From: Rotaria socialis
Taxonomy: Eukaryota > Rotifera > Eurotatoria > Philodinida > Philodinidae
Direction: 5' to 3'
Assembly: GCA_905331475.1 (NCBI GenBank)
Contig: CAJNYU010001315.1
Location: 17,576-81,575, forward strand
Length of the DNA stretch: 64,000 bases
Positions within the stretch are counted from its first letter, which is position 1. Every line of letters starts with the position of its first letter. The position numbers and the translations under genes are program-made. Below, one piece after another: positions 11,782 through 26,100 of the stretch. The notes beneath the pieces are model-generated. The model searched no databases. It saw nothing but the letters and a program-made list of their open reading frames with translations, and was not told the DNA's origin.

Positions 11782-13449
11782 CTATTCGATGCTCATCCAT
11801 AGAGATAATTTTTCGGTGTTCATACTACATGTAAAATTATTGTTTGCCATCAATCGTGAAGATTTGTCAACCAACCATTTACGTGACAAAGATTTGAACG
11901 ATAACGGGTGACAATACGTAAATATGGCAATCGATAAATATTTCAATCTATCAATCAACAATATGACTGTGTCTTGATCGCTGATTCCAATGCGTAAACG
12001 TTCCAATCGTGGAAATACAGTGCATATTGCTTTAGCGTGAGATCCCATTACCATTGCATCTATTCTCAATGAACGAATCGATTCAAATTTTGTTTCATAA
12101 TTCAAAAATAGACTCATTAACGACGCCTTAACCGATGTAAGCGACTGTAAATGAGGCAAGTTGACAAATGGCAAAATTGTCTCCAAACAAAGGCCATCGT
12201 CTTTTTCGAGGATGAGCGATCTTGCATTGACAAAACGATGTGTCAACCGGCAGACATTGGGCAGTGTGAGAACATCAACATATTCATCAAGATGTAGACT
12301 CGATGATGTGGACGATGGTGTACAATAGTCTGGTGAATAAATGACGTTCTTTGATGCAAAACGTGGTATAGTAAAAAGGCAAGATGATGATTCTTGATTA
12401 TCATAGGCAACAAACCATTGTTTTTGTTCGATCCAAAACGATGATCGAAATGTATCGAGAATTTTCTCATTAGATCGATGTGTGAGACAAAAACGAAAAT
12501 CGAACGTTTGCAGATGTGATATTAGATATTTCCATTGATTACCATCGACAATATCCTCGGGAACTTCGACATCGCCATTTGAATATTGAGACCACTTTCT
12601 CAACTGTTCAGCGCCGACTACATCGATAGGATCGTCGATTCGAAGTTCAAAATGCATTAAACAAGGCAATTTCGACAGAAATTGATTCATTCTGCTCATT
12701 GGTACTCGGCCAACTGATCGTTAAAATGAAAAGGTAACAGATACATCTTTGTAAAATTTAAACTTACAGGAAATCCAAAGTGTCAGCCGTCTTAGATGAT
12801 TCATCACTGGTATTTGGTTGGACCAATCACTGAAAGCATTAAGTGACAATGTCATATTCAATGAGCGTAAGTTGGTAGTCTGACGAAACAAATATTCCAA
12901 ATTAAAGCAGCCAACATGTGTGACTGTCAAATATCTTAAATTATTCAATGGTGTCGTTAATGGATATTGATTTGTAATTAATTGTCTCAATCGATGCAGC
13001 ATTGTTTCTACACTGGATCCACACAGACACCAATAGGCCTGTGATACTTGTGGTAAACTCAACGATTGAAAATAATTAAATGTACACAAGAGATTTAATT
13101 GCCTGAAAATACTCTGATCTGACGACATAATTGCAAATGAACGAAGATTAACGAATTGAAGAAGATTAAATTTTGAGAAGAACAAATCCGACTGATCTGG
13201 TGTCTCATCGTTTTCCGCAATTGTAATAGAGATGACTTGTTCGGGGCGAATACGTCGACACGTAAGATCAAATTGATGTTTCAATATTGAAGACAAACTG
13301 ACCGAATAACGATCATAACTAAACAAGACACTATCGACATAATCGCTTAACTGAGCAAAACCATAGAAAATTTCATGTGCCCATAGATAATGAAAAATGC
13401 CATGGATTATTTCAACTGGAAAAAAATCGAATAGACAGCTATTCGACAT
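11782..13449 (-). CDS. F-box-like / leucine-rich protein, two exons, 537 aa
   Basis: Exon 1 is 12768-13449 and exon 2 is 11782-12713, with a 54-nt intron (GTAAGT...CAG) between; the spliced frame is 538 codons including the stop. The start MSNSCLFDFFPVEIIHGIFHYL has the F-box signature of a Leu/Pro-rich first 20 residues (PVEIIHGIFHYLW) followed by a second amphipathic helix. The remainder is rich in regularly spaced Leu/Phe segments such as NLRSFAIM, NLRYLTV, NLRSLNMTL and HLRRLTLWI, typical of diverged leucine-rich repeats. F-box proteins of this design act as substrate adaptors of SCF ubiquitin ligases. The family is strongly expanded in bdelloids to my knowledge. Both exons are intact. 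The function is inferred from the fold only. Confidence 0.75.
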
Positions 13450-13989
13450 GATTTAAGCGACAATAAGTTATCAAACACTTTGCTTGAATGTGGATAATAG
13501 TTCGATGTTTAATGAAGCATACTAGCCGTATTTTTTTAATTCTTTTTATGACCTGCTTGTTTCTGTGTTGATGAAAGAAATGAGAAGGTATGAAACGCAC
13601 GTGAATGGTTTGCGTGTTCTTATCGAAATAGGTAAATATATTTTCTTGTAGTGTCACATTACGTCAGATGCTGAAGGATTTTTAGGTGTTTTTCGTCGCA
13701 TTGGAAAATGTTTTATTATGTTTCATCAACATTTTATGCTTGGACTTTGACGTTATTTACCACACCCACCTTGTCCCTGTTCTGATTACTGCTTCCTATG
13801 CTAAAAACGTTCTATTACTCTCGTCGATTAACTAGCGTAAGAGAGTTATTGCGATGTAATTTAGATGATCCAATACCACAATCCATTATTTTCGTCCATT
13901 TCTACTCCACTCTATTGCAATGCTGAAACTGAAAATTGAGCATAAAGCATTTAACTATTACAATAGAATTTTATGAGGCAACTGTACAC
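13450..13989. other. Upstream region of the F-box-like gene
   Basis: Short AT-rich spacer; I see no additional gene. A short open frame at 13439-13657 on the minus strand overlaps the start of the F-box gene and is probably chance. Confidence 0.4.
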
Positions 13990-14062
13990 CTGCTTATTGT
14001 AGTGGCCGTTGTAGAAGTCGTCGTGGTAGTTGTTGTAGCGGTCATTACAGTGGTTGTAGAGC
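13990..14062 (-). CDS. Orphan Thr-rich exon
   Basis: A 73-nt minus-strand stretch is bounded by ATACTAG on its 5' side and GTGTAC on its 3' side. It encodes a linker of Thr with a few Ser/Ala/Val (STTTVMTATTTTTTTSTTAT). The composition matches the Thr-rich exon at 9200-9256, suggesting either an upstream exon of the same gene or a relic of a duplicated one. Confidence 0.35.
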
Positions 14063-14762
14063 CTAGTATACTCACAAGTTCGTTGCTTTACAAAGTATGA
14101 TGAACATCAAAGCGAGAAGAATATTTCATGATTTTCTAATTTTGAATCGTGACAAATAAAAATTCAATTTCATAAAAACATTTCACTGACGTACTTCGAT
14201 GAAAAAGTTTTAGGTAGAGTTCCAGCTTAGTGAACGAGTGAGGATGAGTTCCAGTGGAACACAAGCCGGGAATATTAGGAATGTCGAAGAAGGTCCCGAG
14301 AGAACTGATGCGACTACTGAATTCAACAAGTTCTGAATAGAGTCCACCAAAACTGGGAAGAAATGGCGCTAGAACACGATTATCAGAGTCCTGCTTTCGA
14401 GTTTCTATCATTTTGCAAGATTTTTCGGTCGAAAACAGCGGTTTTCCTGCGAATTTGAGCACTAAAATCGTCGATGGGCCTAATAATGATATGCACACAA
14501 TATTCGAGTATTTGATTGAAGTTATTTCTACAGAATGAACGGAGAATAATAAAACTTTCTCACACAAAGACAACTAATATTGTGCCACAAATATAAAGCA
14601 TGCTTTTGATTTGACGACTCACACGCGATAAAAATTTCTTCTACCAATGCGAATTTTCTGAAAAATTCAATGACATTCAAAACGTTTTAGATGATTCATG
14701 TGTTCGTGAATTTTCTTAATGCGCATCTCCTCTATGTAAAAACAATCTTATAACAGTCATAC

Positions 14763-14914
14763 CTATGGTCATTGTTTGCTTAGTAAATAGATCAACGATT
14801 CCATAAGAAATAAATGCCAATGCTCTGAAGGCACATACCATGAGCATTGGTATCGTAAAATTAAACGTTGAACGTGACTCAATATCACCCTTCATGGCGT
14901 ATTTGTTAGAATTC
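14763..14914 (-). CDS. Orphan exon with one membrane-spanning segment
   Basis: A 152-nt open stretch on the minus strand is bounded by TTTTTTTTAG and GTATGA. It encodes a polar start (NSNKYAMKGDIESRSTF) and a hydrophobic run (IPMLMVCAFRALAFISYGIV). This would suit the membrane anchor of a type II surface protein whose Thr-rich linker is the exon at 13990-14062. No other exon was joined with confidence. Confidence 0.3.
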
Positions 14915-17900
14915 CTAAAAAAAATGGTAGTATGTACCATTGTAAAATGACGCCTCAGAAATCTTTAGGCATGTTTAATCAATTGATCGCTACAGTACAT
15001 ATTGATACTCTTGATTTTACTAACTTTTTGAACTCCTGCGGCGAGAAGTCTCTTGGGTTTGACATTGATGATATTATTACTAATCGGCTACGATCTGTTG
15101 AAGGTTCTAGTACTTGAGATGGGCTCGCACGTGACGAAAAATAATGATCTTTCTGTTTTTTTTTCCTATGCTACGATTTGATCCGTGAAAAAATTCTATT
15201 TAATATTTTCATAATATACCGAAGACTATGAATACCTGAGATTGCTTTGTAGCTAGTGTGTTACTCGGGGGACATGCATCATATTGATACACTAAAATAT
15301 ATCGTAAGAAAACGTTTCAATGTTTCACTACAGTCATACGAAGCAGTCTCAATACTGTCAATGTATTCTCTCTCGTCTGCGCTGTGTGTCTCGATAAAAA
15401 GACTACCGAGGTTTCATTCAGTGCATAAAAATAGGGCTCGAGTAATATTATTCATGTCTTACAGACGAATGGCTAATTTTTAATTACTTTTGCAATGCAA
15501 TGCGTCTTATAAGAATATGATTATAAATTGTTTCAATCGTTGAAAGAAATGGAACTATTTTTATTGGTCGCTGACAGGAAAGATGTCAAACACGGCATTA
15601 TTTTTTGCACTCGATTCATAAAGTAGACCTTTTCGATCAGTCGCTTCTTATTTATTTTTTGAAAGCTTCTTTTTTACGAATTATCAAAATAAAATAGCAC
15701 AAAAAAACACTAAATAAAATCCCTTTTCTTGTGCTAACGTAGGATTCAATTGCAAGAAGTTGATTCATACGGTGTCAATGCACAATGAAAACACATGTGT
15801 GGTGATGTAGTTTCCCAACATGTTAACTTGATCAAGGGTGTTCTCAATTTATGGAGTCTTCTTCATGGATCACTACAGTGAAATCACGATGCCAGAACTT
15901 GAGAATCTCATTGAAGAAACCTAACTTGGTTATGAACATTACAAAGGCTATACTCTAGCATGAAAAATGTATCAATTGATAGATGATCATGAGATTGAAA
16001 CTATAGACATTTCATGAATACAATAACCTGTGAAGACATTGAAAAAGTTTGTGACAGACTCTCACTGCTAAAGATATGGTGCAAGTTTACAGAATATTCG
16101 GTCGGTTAGTTATGGTTCTCCTAAAAATACACATAAGAACAGTATATTTGAAGTTCATCTTGCAAAACTCCTTTGTGACAGATTTCTCATAAGACATTAA
16201 TTGATTGCGAACGTTTTGCGCTTTTTGATGACCCTCACTTCAGCAATGCAATCAGCGAATGTGTTACTTTATGATAATGATGTTGAGAATACGCTAGCGT
16301 CATAGCGTATTCCTTCATGAAAGGAGCAGTGACAATTTGAATTATCTATTATAAAGATACTAGGACACATAGGCAGAACTGAAACTCGTTTTAAATTATA
16401 AATTCACATCCCCACAGAGCTCGTTTTGATTACGACAGAATAACAGAAAATTTTGATTCGCTCCTGAATTATAATCAATTCAACAGCAGATATTGTATGA
16501 GTTCAGGAGAAAGCAAGAAAAAAAATTGAATGAAGGCATAAATTAAGATTTATACAAGGCTGTTCGGTAGGAACAAGAAAAGGCTCGAAGAAAAAAAAAT
16601 TTTTTTAACATAGAGCACCACTCTTCTTAGCATCGATGTACTGCTAAATATGCAGACTGTTAAGAAAGAGTGTAGTGCATATATAAAAAGATCTTTTATC
16701 GATCATACAAGAGATAATTTCTATCTAGCTTTGATGTGGATTTCAACACTGAACTCTTCCGAGAATTGTATTGATATAATTTTAAAATGCATGTATCTAT
16801 TTCGTTAGCCTTTTGTTTTGCTGAAGAAACCAAGAAAATTATGCAATGCTTAGGCATGTTTCATTCGAGCATCATCGAAGAAAAGAAAAAGAATTGCACC
16901 ATCACCACCGTCACAAAATATAAATAGGTTTTTGTTTTTTCAGTAAAATTGTGCAAGCCGTCAGTTCATGCCTTATTCCGTTTGAGACTGAAGCATACTT
17001 GGAAAATGGAAGTGACTGTCTTTGGTGGCAATCCTTCCGAGGCATGAAGTTAACTCGATACTTGCTTTTTCTGTTATTCCTATTTTTGCGTATTTGTGTT
17101 TGCCCATTCATCGTTTATCAAATGCTAGATCTTGTTTATGTTCTGGCGCACATTTTTTAGTGCTATCCGTTAGATTAACAAAGCACCTGTATAGTACTTG
17201 TGTATCTATTTGCAACATAGTAGATATGGATGGAAGGGAAAAGCCCTGTTTGCGATGTACTGCTTTAATTATTAACAACGGATCATTTTAGTGTAAGAAA
17301 ATGCGTCATTCGAAGAGTACTAATACTCTTAATGACGATAAATTAATTGTTTGGTTTACTACTGTCATTAGTAATATCGATATTTGAAAATGAATATGAT
17401 CCAAAAGTTACTGATTTTTACATAATGAAAATCTCAATTAAAAACATTGATATTATATATTATATCTTATTTCAATAAAACACTTAACTAATAACGTCGA
17501 TTTATGTTGTACCTAAACATAACAAACATTCGTTTTTTTTACTTCGAGCAATCCCGATGCCAAATGAATGTCCGACACTTTTTTTAATAATATTAATGCG
17601 TTATGTTGAATTTCTCGATAATTTTATTTCTTATGCATTATTAAGTAGATACTTTATCATGCTTCAATAAAATATTGAATAATATTTATTGTTTTTAAGG
17701 AAACTAACATAAACCAATTATTTGCATATTTCATTGAACATTAATCTTCATCTGCAAGAAATCGCTACATTCTTAAAGACTTATTTTTTCCCTCTTTCGT
17801 ATGATTAATGTTTTCGTTTAAACCTTCATTGTGAATAGTTTTTCATAGAAGCTGCTCTTCTATAGAAAAATATCCATAAAGTTCAAGAACAGAACAAATT

Positions 17901-18148
17901 CGACCATTATCAAGGTGCTAATGAAGGTTTCCACGAAAACGACTACCTCAATCAGACATCAGCCTAGGTGGCTTTGATATTTGCCCGTAAATATTGAAGA
18001 GAAACAATAGTTTCGCAAATAATTTTTATTTGTCTAAAAGCGCTTTCACATCTATATGTTCGAATTAGTCTTCAAACGGGTAACAATTAGTTCCAAACAA
18101 TTGATTTGTGTGCATTCCTTCTCAATATTCATCTTTAATTCTTGACAG
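14915..18148. other. Intergenic, no gene seen
   Basis: About 3.2 kb of AT-rich DNA with only short chance open frames on both strands. I see no domain-like reading frame, RNA gene or inverted-end element. Confidence 0.5.
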
Positions 18149-18632
18149 GTGTTACACATAGTGAAATCACCCAACTGGGACTTATTCGTAGCTTGGCTCG
18201 GTTTTTATCTACAACAAAAGCTATTAGGAATTTTAGTTATAGTGAAAAATATACAGTTGATCAATCGTATGAATTAACATATCCAACGTGAAGCAAAGAA
18301 AAAATTCTTATATAAATATATCCATTAAAAAATATACTCGATAAAATTTTTGCTGACAATGCTCTTGTTGATTTCGATCGATCGACAAATCAGTATGTTT
18401 TCTATTTATGAAATAGAAATTTAGTTATAGATAAAATATTGAACAAGACAACGAATTTAAAACAAGCACGTCAATTACTTGGACAAATTTTACATGCAAT
18501 ACAGGACTTTTATTCCCATTCGAATTGGATTGAGTTAGGTAATAAAAAAAATGTCAACGAACTTTTAGGAACATTATACAAAACGGTCTATTAACAAGTG
18601 GCTATTTACATGATCAACGTACAGACATAGGT
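18149..18632 (+). pseudogene. VWA7 / Het-C-like pseudogene fragment
   Basis: Conceptual translation gives pieces of the conserved region shared by VWA7 proteins and fungal Het-C: VTHSEITQLGLIRSLARFL at 18152-18208, ADNALVDFDRSTN around 18353-18391, then ARQLLGQILHAIQDFYSHSN and WIELGNKKN at 18468-18550. The reading is broken by in-frame stops (TGA after TYPT near 18291, TAA about 25 bases later) and by a frame change near 18570, after which the expected continuation (NGLLTSGYLHDQRTDIG) is in another frame. No start, von Willebrand A domain or downstream part is present. It is therefore a decayed fragment, not a functional gene. Confidence 0.7.
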
Positions 18633-20126
18633 GCGATTGAATACAGTCTGTTTTACTTTTTTTTGTTGTTGATTTAACGCCTCCGAAGAAGCAGCAAAAA
18701 TTGCAACACTCAACACGAGGTCAAGTGTGCGGGATATTGGGTATTAGTTTTCAACTAGCAATAACCTCTCCTCGCGAAACGCTCATTGGATAAGGTACTG
18801 CCGCTGCGCAAAGATAACGTTACCTCCAACGAGTCGACTCTTATAAAGCTCGATACGTGCGAAACAAAATCGGTGAATGTGTAGACAACCATCGATGAGT
18901 CATAGGTTGCGAAAGAACGAACAAAAAACAGACGACATTTTTCTTTTCTTTTCTATTTTCTCTTCTATCCTCCTTGCCACATGCATTGCACTGGGAATTT
19001 TGTCCAATATAATAATTTATCTGAGTCGAAGGTTTTTTCAATCGAGAACTATTTAAAAAAACATAAATATAACATTTTTATGGTTAATCAGTAGTTATAT
19101 ACAGCGTTGTTAAACGTCGCCACTTATTTCTTATTCGCGTTCATACTCGTAAGTTAAAATATCATCTACTCACGTGTGATGCAGATAGATAAACTCAATA
19201 TTTCACTTTGATTCATTTTTAACATAAGAAAAACAAATTAAGTGGGCATTTAATTTTGTGGTTTCACCTATTTTTATTGATCTTAATAAAAGAATGTTAC
19301 TTGAAAGCTTGAAGTTTGCATGAAATACTACAAATGAAAACTACTGTTTGGCAGGATTTTTTTTCTCAGAATAAAAATCAAATAAAAAAAAACATATCAC
19401 AACAAAAAGATCGAGATCTGTTTAAAAAAATGGTAAACTAAAATTTTGATATTAACAAGGAGCGTATAATTGTGGTGTTGTTTCGATTGTAATATTTGAA
19501 AATGCTTAAAAATATCAATGAATATCTAATAGGACAGAAAAATGATAGCGAAAGGCGAACTGAATATTTAATCGAGTTTGTGTCTACGATGCACTGCTGT
19601 CGAACGAAGAAAACAGCTTCGCTTAATAATTCAGTGAATATTGAGTCATTGTGCTGCTCGTGTATTTCAATTTTTATTTAAACGATTTCATCAATGGTCA
19701 ATGTTGATATTGGTATTCATAAGTAGAACTTTCTTTAAATCATGATCGGATGATTTAAGAGACCTGCTATTCGGATATGTTTATTACAGTTGATCATGAT
19801 AAAAACTTTTTGAGTTTCCTCTGGGAGAATATCGTCGTGTACGAGAGAAAAATTCATAGTCTTGAGTAAGAATGAAAATTCTAATACGCTCGTTTCCATA
19901 TTAAATTTTTGTTTGCTTCTCTCTATAGAGTAAATGATTTAATTAATATTTTATTAATTAGATTGGCATCGAGGCTTCTAATGCTGTTCTCTTGGGACAT
20001 CCCTGGGGATGGAAAATAAAATCTACCATTATAATCTTGTCAAAAAAAAATTCAATATTCGTTTCAAACAGAAAAAAGAAATATTCAATTAAATTCTTAA
20101 TTTTTAGACATATTCTATTATCTGAA
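18633..20126. other. Spacer upstream of Dicer
   Basis: A stretch at about 18680-18900 is noticeably more GC-rich than its surroundings but encodes nothing I recognise on either strand. The rest is AT-rich, with poly-A and poly-T runs. No promoter motif can be named. Confidence 0.4.
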
Positions 20127-23100
20127 ATGGGATCATCAAACAGAAATATTACAGTAACTATGGCACCAAGTACAGATGCAAATGTCGTTGTATCAGCTCG
20201 AACTTATCAAGTACAGTTTTATTTTTTTTTCTTCTTAACTTCAATATTTCTATTCAGACGGAATTGATGGAACAAGCCAAATCAGAAAATTTAGTTATAT
20301 GTCTTCCGACTGGAAGCGGAAAAACTTATATTGCCGTAATACTAATAAAAGAAATGTCTCATGCGATTCGTGAAAGCCTAAAAAATGGTGGAAAACGAAC
20401 AGTTTTTCTTGTTAAAACAGGTAGCAAATTTTTTCGAATTGTTTCCATTATTTCTTTGTTTGTCTTCAAAGTTCAACTCGTAACTCAGCAAAGTGAATAT
20501 ATTCTTACTCATACAGACCTGACTGTTGGAAAATATTACGGTGAACTCGCAGTGGATTTATGGAATAAAGAAAAATGGGAATATGAACTTGAAAATCATC
20601 AAGTATTAGTATTTACTGCACAAGTATTTCTTGATTTAATTGATCATGCTAATTTTTGTAAGAGAACACGAAAACAAAAGGCTATCTTACTGATAAAAAT
20701 CAATATTGAATTTATTTTAGCATTGAAACAAGTTAATCTAATTATTTTTGACGAATGTCATCATGCATCAGGTGATGATCGATATGCTGCACTGATGAAT
20801 AAACACTATGATAATTGCCCTGACCCACCACGTGTACTTGGTTTGACAGCATCAATTAGCAGTAGAAAAATTAAACCCGACAAATTATTGGATAATGCAA
20901 AAGAATTGGAAAAAACTTTTCGGTAATTTGTTTTCTTCAAAATTCACTGTAGGGACTTTTGAATCAATGACTGGCAGTATAGAATATCTCTAAGATAGCT
21001 TTGAGCATTGTTGATTTTCATAAACTTTTCCTATTGGTCTATTCCTACTTGAGGGTTTGCTGTATAAATGATTTTAAAGCCGGTAAATTTATTTAGAGCT
21101 CGAATCGAAATTGGTTCGAGTCGAAATGAAATTATTAAACATGGTACATCAGTTCAAGTTGAAACAATTCTCTGTTCAAGTTATCGAGATGAAATAATGA
21201 AAAATAATGAAAGTTTAACGATTCCATTTGAAGTAAGTTAACGTTGATTTCATCCCTTGTTTTGAAAGCATGCAATCAATGAAATGAATTTTCTTCAGTC
21301 TTCTTCTATTAATTCTGATGAAAAACATTGTTGTTTTATTCTAATCTCTTAGATTCTGAATTTCATGTGCAGTAGCATTGAAGGTTATCTATCAACAAAT
21401 AATACTACGTATAGAAAACTCGAAAGAGATCTCACTGACACAATGTTGACAACAGATTATCGTGGTAATAATATTGCAGCTTACAATAAGCAGTCTGCTG
21501 ATTATACAGCATTTAGTCAATCTCAATCCATAACAATACCACAATTGAAAAGTTACCTTAAAAATGTAATAGAAGTTGGTCACGAACTTGGCTTGTATGG
21601 TTTGTTATTATTTGCCAAAATCTTACGAAATAGATTAAAGTCTAGTCTTGTGCGTTTATCAATGGCTGATTCATCAGCCCGTGAAATTTTCGATGATATG
21701 TTTCAACGTCTTGAATGTCTTGTAGAGGATATATTGAGAAATCTATGGCGACTAAATCGACATAATCTTGAAATATTATTTAGTCCGAAAGTTCGAAAAT
21801 TATTCAATCGAATTCTTAAACAACAAAATGAAAACAATAAACGTAGTCGATGCATTGTATTTGTTGAACGTGTATATACGGCGACCATGTTAAGTCAAAT
21901 TCTATCCAATCTTGCATCATCTCAGGAACCAACATGGGATACTCCGTTGAAAATAAAACATGTTACTGGTATAAAAGCTCTTTTTTATGATAAACCCATG
22001 ACAGCAAAATATCAAGTAAGAGCTTTTGGTGATATTCTGTTGTTGTTGTTGTTGTTGTGATCGATTTATTTGATTTTAGCGTCAAACTATTGAAGAATTT
22101 CGATCGCAAAATCTTAATGTTTTAATTGCAACAGCAGTCATCGAAGAAGGTGAAGACATTAGATTTCGGAGTTTAGATTGACTGGATTTAATTCTTCATT
22201 TTAGGTCTCGATATTCCAGATTGTGATTTAGTAATACGTTTTAATAAGCCAAATAATTTTTCGTCTTACATGCAGTCGAAAGGCCGGGCAAGAGCAAAAC
22301 AAAATGCATCCTATGTTCTTTTTATGGACGAATCCAATGCCGACGAATATGCCCGTGATAAAAATGAATATAGTGATTACGAAGAAATAGAAAAGGTTTG
22401 TCGACAATAATCATACATTAGTTTTGACCGCGTTGACAATCGTGTAGCTAAATTCTAGCAAACTATGACGATATCGAATGAGCTTAGAATGTAATTTCGG
22501 GCGTATTGGTTAGTAACATAGATGAACTAGCAGCAACTACGACGATGTATTTGAATTGCATTCCTCATAAAATAGCTGTCGCAAGGATCAAAACATTCGC
22601 TCTCTGTCAGGCATCTCGATGTCATACTTTATTATTTCTTAAATAATTAAAATCCACCGATGGGATCTTTCAGCAAACGTACGCTAACGTTATGAAAAAT
22701 GCTCTTGTTGTCTCACTAGTTTACTTTTTCATGGCTCATTTCATAGATGATTCAACAAGGTTTTTCACTGGACGAGAGCGATGATGATCTTGCGGATGAT
22801 CTATCACGTATTCCACCGTATTGTCCGTCGAACGGTGTGATTATTGATGCGACACGTGCTGCGCAATTAATCATGCAGTAAGTGATCGAATTTCGCATAC
22901 GAATACATTAACATTTTCCCTTTAGATATTGTGGAGTTCTCGGTAACGGTCAAGTTTATCCTCCTCGATTTCTCTTTCATGGTTGCTGTAGTCCATATAC
23001 ATGTATTTTATCGATGCCAGCAAATTGTCCTATTCGTGATGATATTAAGGTATGTGTGAAATATGTAAAAGAAAAAGACAATCTATTAAATGTTTTTTTA

Positions 23101-26100
23101 TTTTTATTCAGTGCGAAAGTAGCAAGAAAAAATTAGCAAAATATAAATGTTGTTTAGAAATGGTTAAAAAACTTCACGAACACGGTGAATTTGATGATCA
23201 TTGTTTACCCAATCGAAATCGTACATTACTGAAAATTAAAATACCCATTGAAAATCGAATATTTGATTTAGCCGATGAATTATTCGAGACAAAATCTGAA
23301 AGTTCATTTGAAACATTTTCTAAACAAGTGATTATAAATTTTTCGATTTATCATAAACGAAGATTTTTCTTTATTTTTCATTAAGATTGCAAAATTTCCT
23401 TTGCAAAAGGATCCTGTATCCACCTGTTGGCATCTTTATCAAATCGATAATCAACTTGGTTTTGTTGTACCCTCTGAATTAAAGAAAGTAAGTTTTTGCT
23501 TCGTTTGCTCCAATTGATTTTTTATCAAATAGAATATTTAGTTGCCTAGATTTAGTCTTTATGAAAATAATAAGACAACAACAATAGAAATTGTGCATCT
23601 AAAATCGATCGGTTATCGGCAATATCAAAGTGAATTAGAAGATTTCTGTAAATATCTATTCGAATATGTATTTGATGATATGAATACAAATACGAATCTT
23701 AAATTTGATATTGATAATTCAACATTTAAATTACTACCTTGCTTATTAACAGGTACGTTTACTGAAGAAATTCATTTTGATTATTTTAGTTTGTTTAGAA
23801 TCAGGCGATATTGATTGTAATCGAATGGCAATAATTTGCAATCGAAGAAATAAACAAGTTCAAAGTCATGCTGAATTAGTCGATGACGAACTTTATTATC
23901 CCAGTCATTTACAAGATAAGCGATTCTGCATGAATGTATCCGATCCGTCGCTATTAAAACGAGCATCGGACTCATGGGATCAAAAGAAGTCGTCGGAAAA
24001 TATTAAAACTTATGCGGATTATTTTGAAAATAAATATCCAAATATTCTCGTTCGACGAGATGAATTTCTCGCAACAATGAAAGGAGTTAAAAAAGCAAGA
24101 ATTAATTATCTAAATGAGATATCAACAAATAATAGAAAGGAAAACAAAAATGATTCCGAAAGTAGCGAACCGATCTATTATCCAATTGAAGTTCTTCGTT
24201 ATGCTCCATTGAATCAAGTAGATTTCGAATTAATCTATAAACTGCCAAGTATACTTGTCCGTATTTCACAATTGTATCGAATTGAAAGATTAAGAAAATT
24301 ATTTGCCGACAAAATTCAATATTATTCGGTAAGATTAAATTAGCCTACTAGAAAGTACATGTCGTTTCGTAATATTTTACTGTCCGTTAGAACTATCGGG
24401 TTAACATTCTACGGAAAAAAAAACATTATTTTCAATTATTTTGAGAAATAGGATAAAATTCAATTTGATGATGAATTGAAAGCATCTTCTTTTCTAGAAA
24501 GTCAGATACAGGGATACAAAGGTGAACCACTTCATTCATTTCTACTATTCTACAGTGTTCATAGAAGCCTATATTACTTATACCAGCACAAAGTGGTTAC
24601 CGATAAGACCACTGTTGCATTCCCAGTCAGATGTACTTTTAATGTTTTGTGAGAACAACTCTCTTAATGGAAAATGTTTACACCAAGGTCGTTCTACTTG
24701 CTAGAGATATGTGTCATTGTGGTACAAATCAGATATTGCTATCTTCTCTAATTATTTCTTCTAGTTATGCGATGCCGATCAAATGCCACTAGTAACGTTC
24801 AATGATTATCTTCGTACGAATACCAATCTATCGGTAGAATTCTTATAAAAAGAATCATTATTTTCTATAAAATCAATTCATTCTCTTATAGCTGCTGCCA
24901 CTTGTTCCTTTAAGCTATTCTAGCTCATCATCATATCAATCATTGTTACAGCCATCACCTGATATTCTTTTTCAAGCCATTACACGTCGTTCAGCTAGTG
25001 AAAATACTGATATGGAAAATCTTGAAATTCTCGGTGATTGTTTTCTAAAATTAACAGTATCTATGTGTTTATATCATCGCTATCCAGAGGCGAGCGCCGG
25101 GGCGTTGACAGTCGAAAAAGCAAAACAAATCTCGAATAAAAATCTTTATCGAATAGCTGTAAAAAAGCAGTTGAAATCTTATTTAAATGTCATGAAAATT
25201 AATTTTCGTGGCAAAGATGCAAATTGGATTCCTCCTGGATATGTAATTAATGAAACGCCACAATTGACAACCGATGGTGAATCAGTAGATTTAAAAGGTT
25301 ATTCAACTCAATATGTAAAACGAAAAGCATTTGCTGATATGATCGAAGCATTCATTGGCGTATTTTTAATTTCCACAGATTATACCATAACAATGCAATT
25401 TATGAAATGGTTAAGTATTGATGTTATTCCATTGGATAAAAACAGTAAGACGTTTTTTTTATTTCGCTTATTATTTCTTTTTGTGTAATTAGATCATCTA
25501 ATGGAAGTTCCATCAATTCTATGCTCGTACAGTGCGAACGATGAAATTCGCCCTATTGTTGATAAATTTTATAAAGAACAAGCATTTGATGACAACGAAA
25601 AAATTATAAATTATAATTTCAGAAACAAAGCTTATCTTGTTGCAGCATTTACTCATCCATCGAGTTTCGCCAATCGGCTTACGAATTGCTATGAAAGGTG
25701 TTTTATTTCAAAGACAATTTGAGATTTATCTTACGTTTCTTTTCTGTTTTGTATTATAGATTAGAATTTTTAGGCGATGCTGTTCTAGATTTTCTTGTTA
25801 CACGACACATTTTTATTACTGATACGAAAATTACACCAGGTAAAATTCATGCGCAGAAAAAAAACAGAATCGAAGAATAATGATTCATTCGGCTTTTCCA
25901 ATCGTGAATAATCAGTGATTGTCTAATTCTTAGAATCGTAATATGAACGAGATGATCGTTCAATATTAGAAAGCTATTTTAGGATTTATTTGCTTTCAAC
26001 AAACAACTTGTGTGCATAAGAAGAAAAAAAGCAACTCCTTCGCATTTTTTTTTATTTATAGGTCGAGTAACAGATATTCGACAAGATCTATCGAATAACG

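Noticed and set aside
14136-14573. 145-codon open frame on the minus strand
   Set aside because: No domain, no clean splice boundaries and low similarity to anything recognisable; it overlaps splice-like sequence of the orphan exons.
24522-24704. Open frame with CENNSLNGKCLHQG, EGF-like at first sight
   Set aside because: It lies in a Dicer intron or linker, in a different frame from the gene, with too few cysteines for an EGF module.
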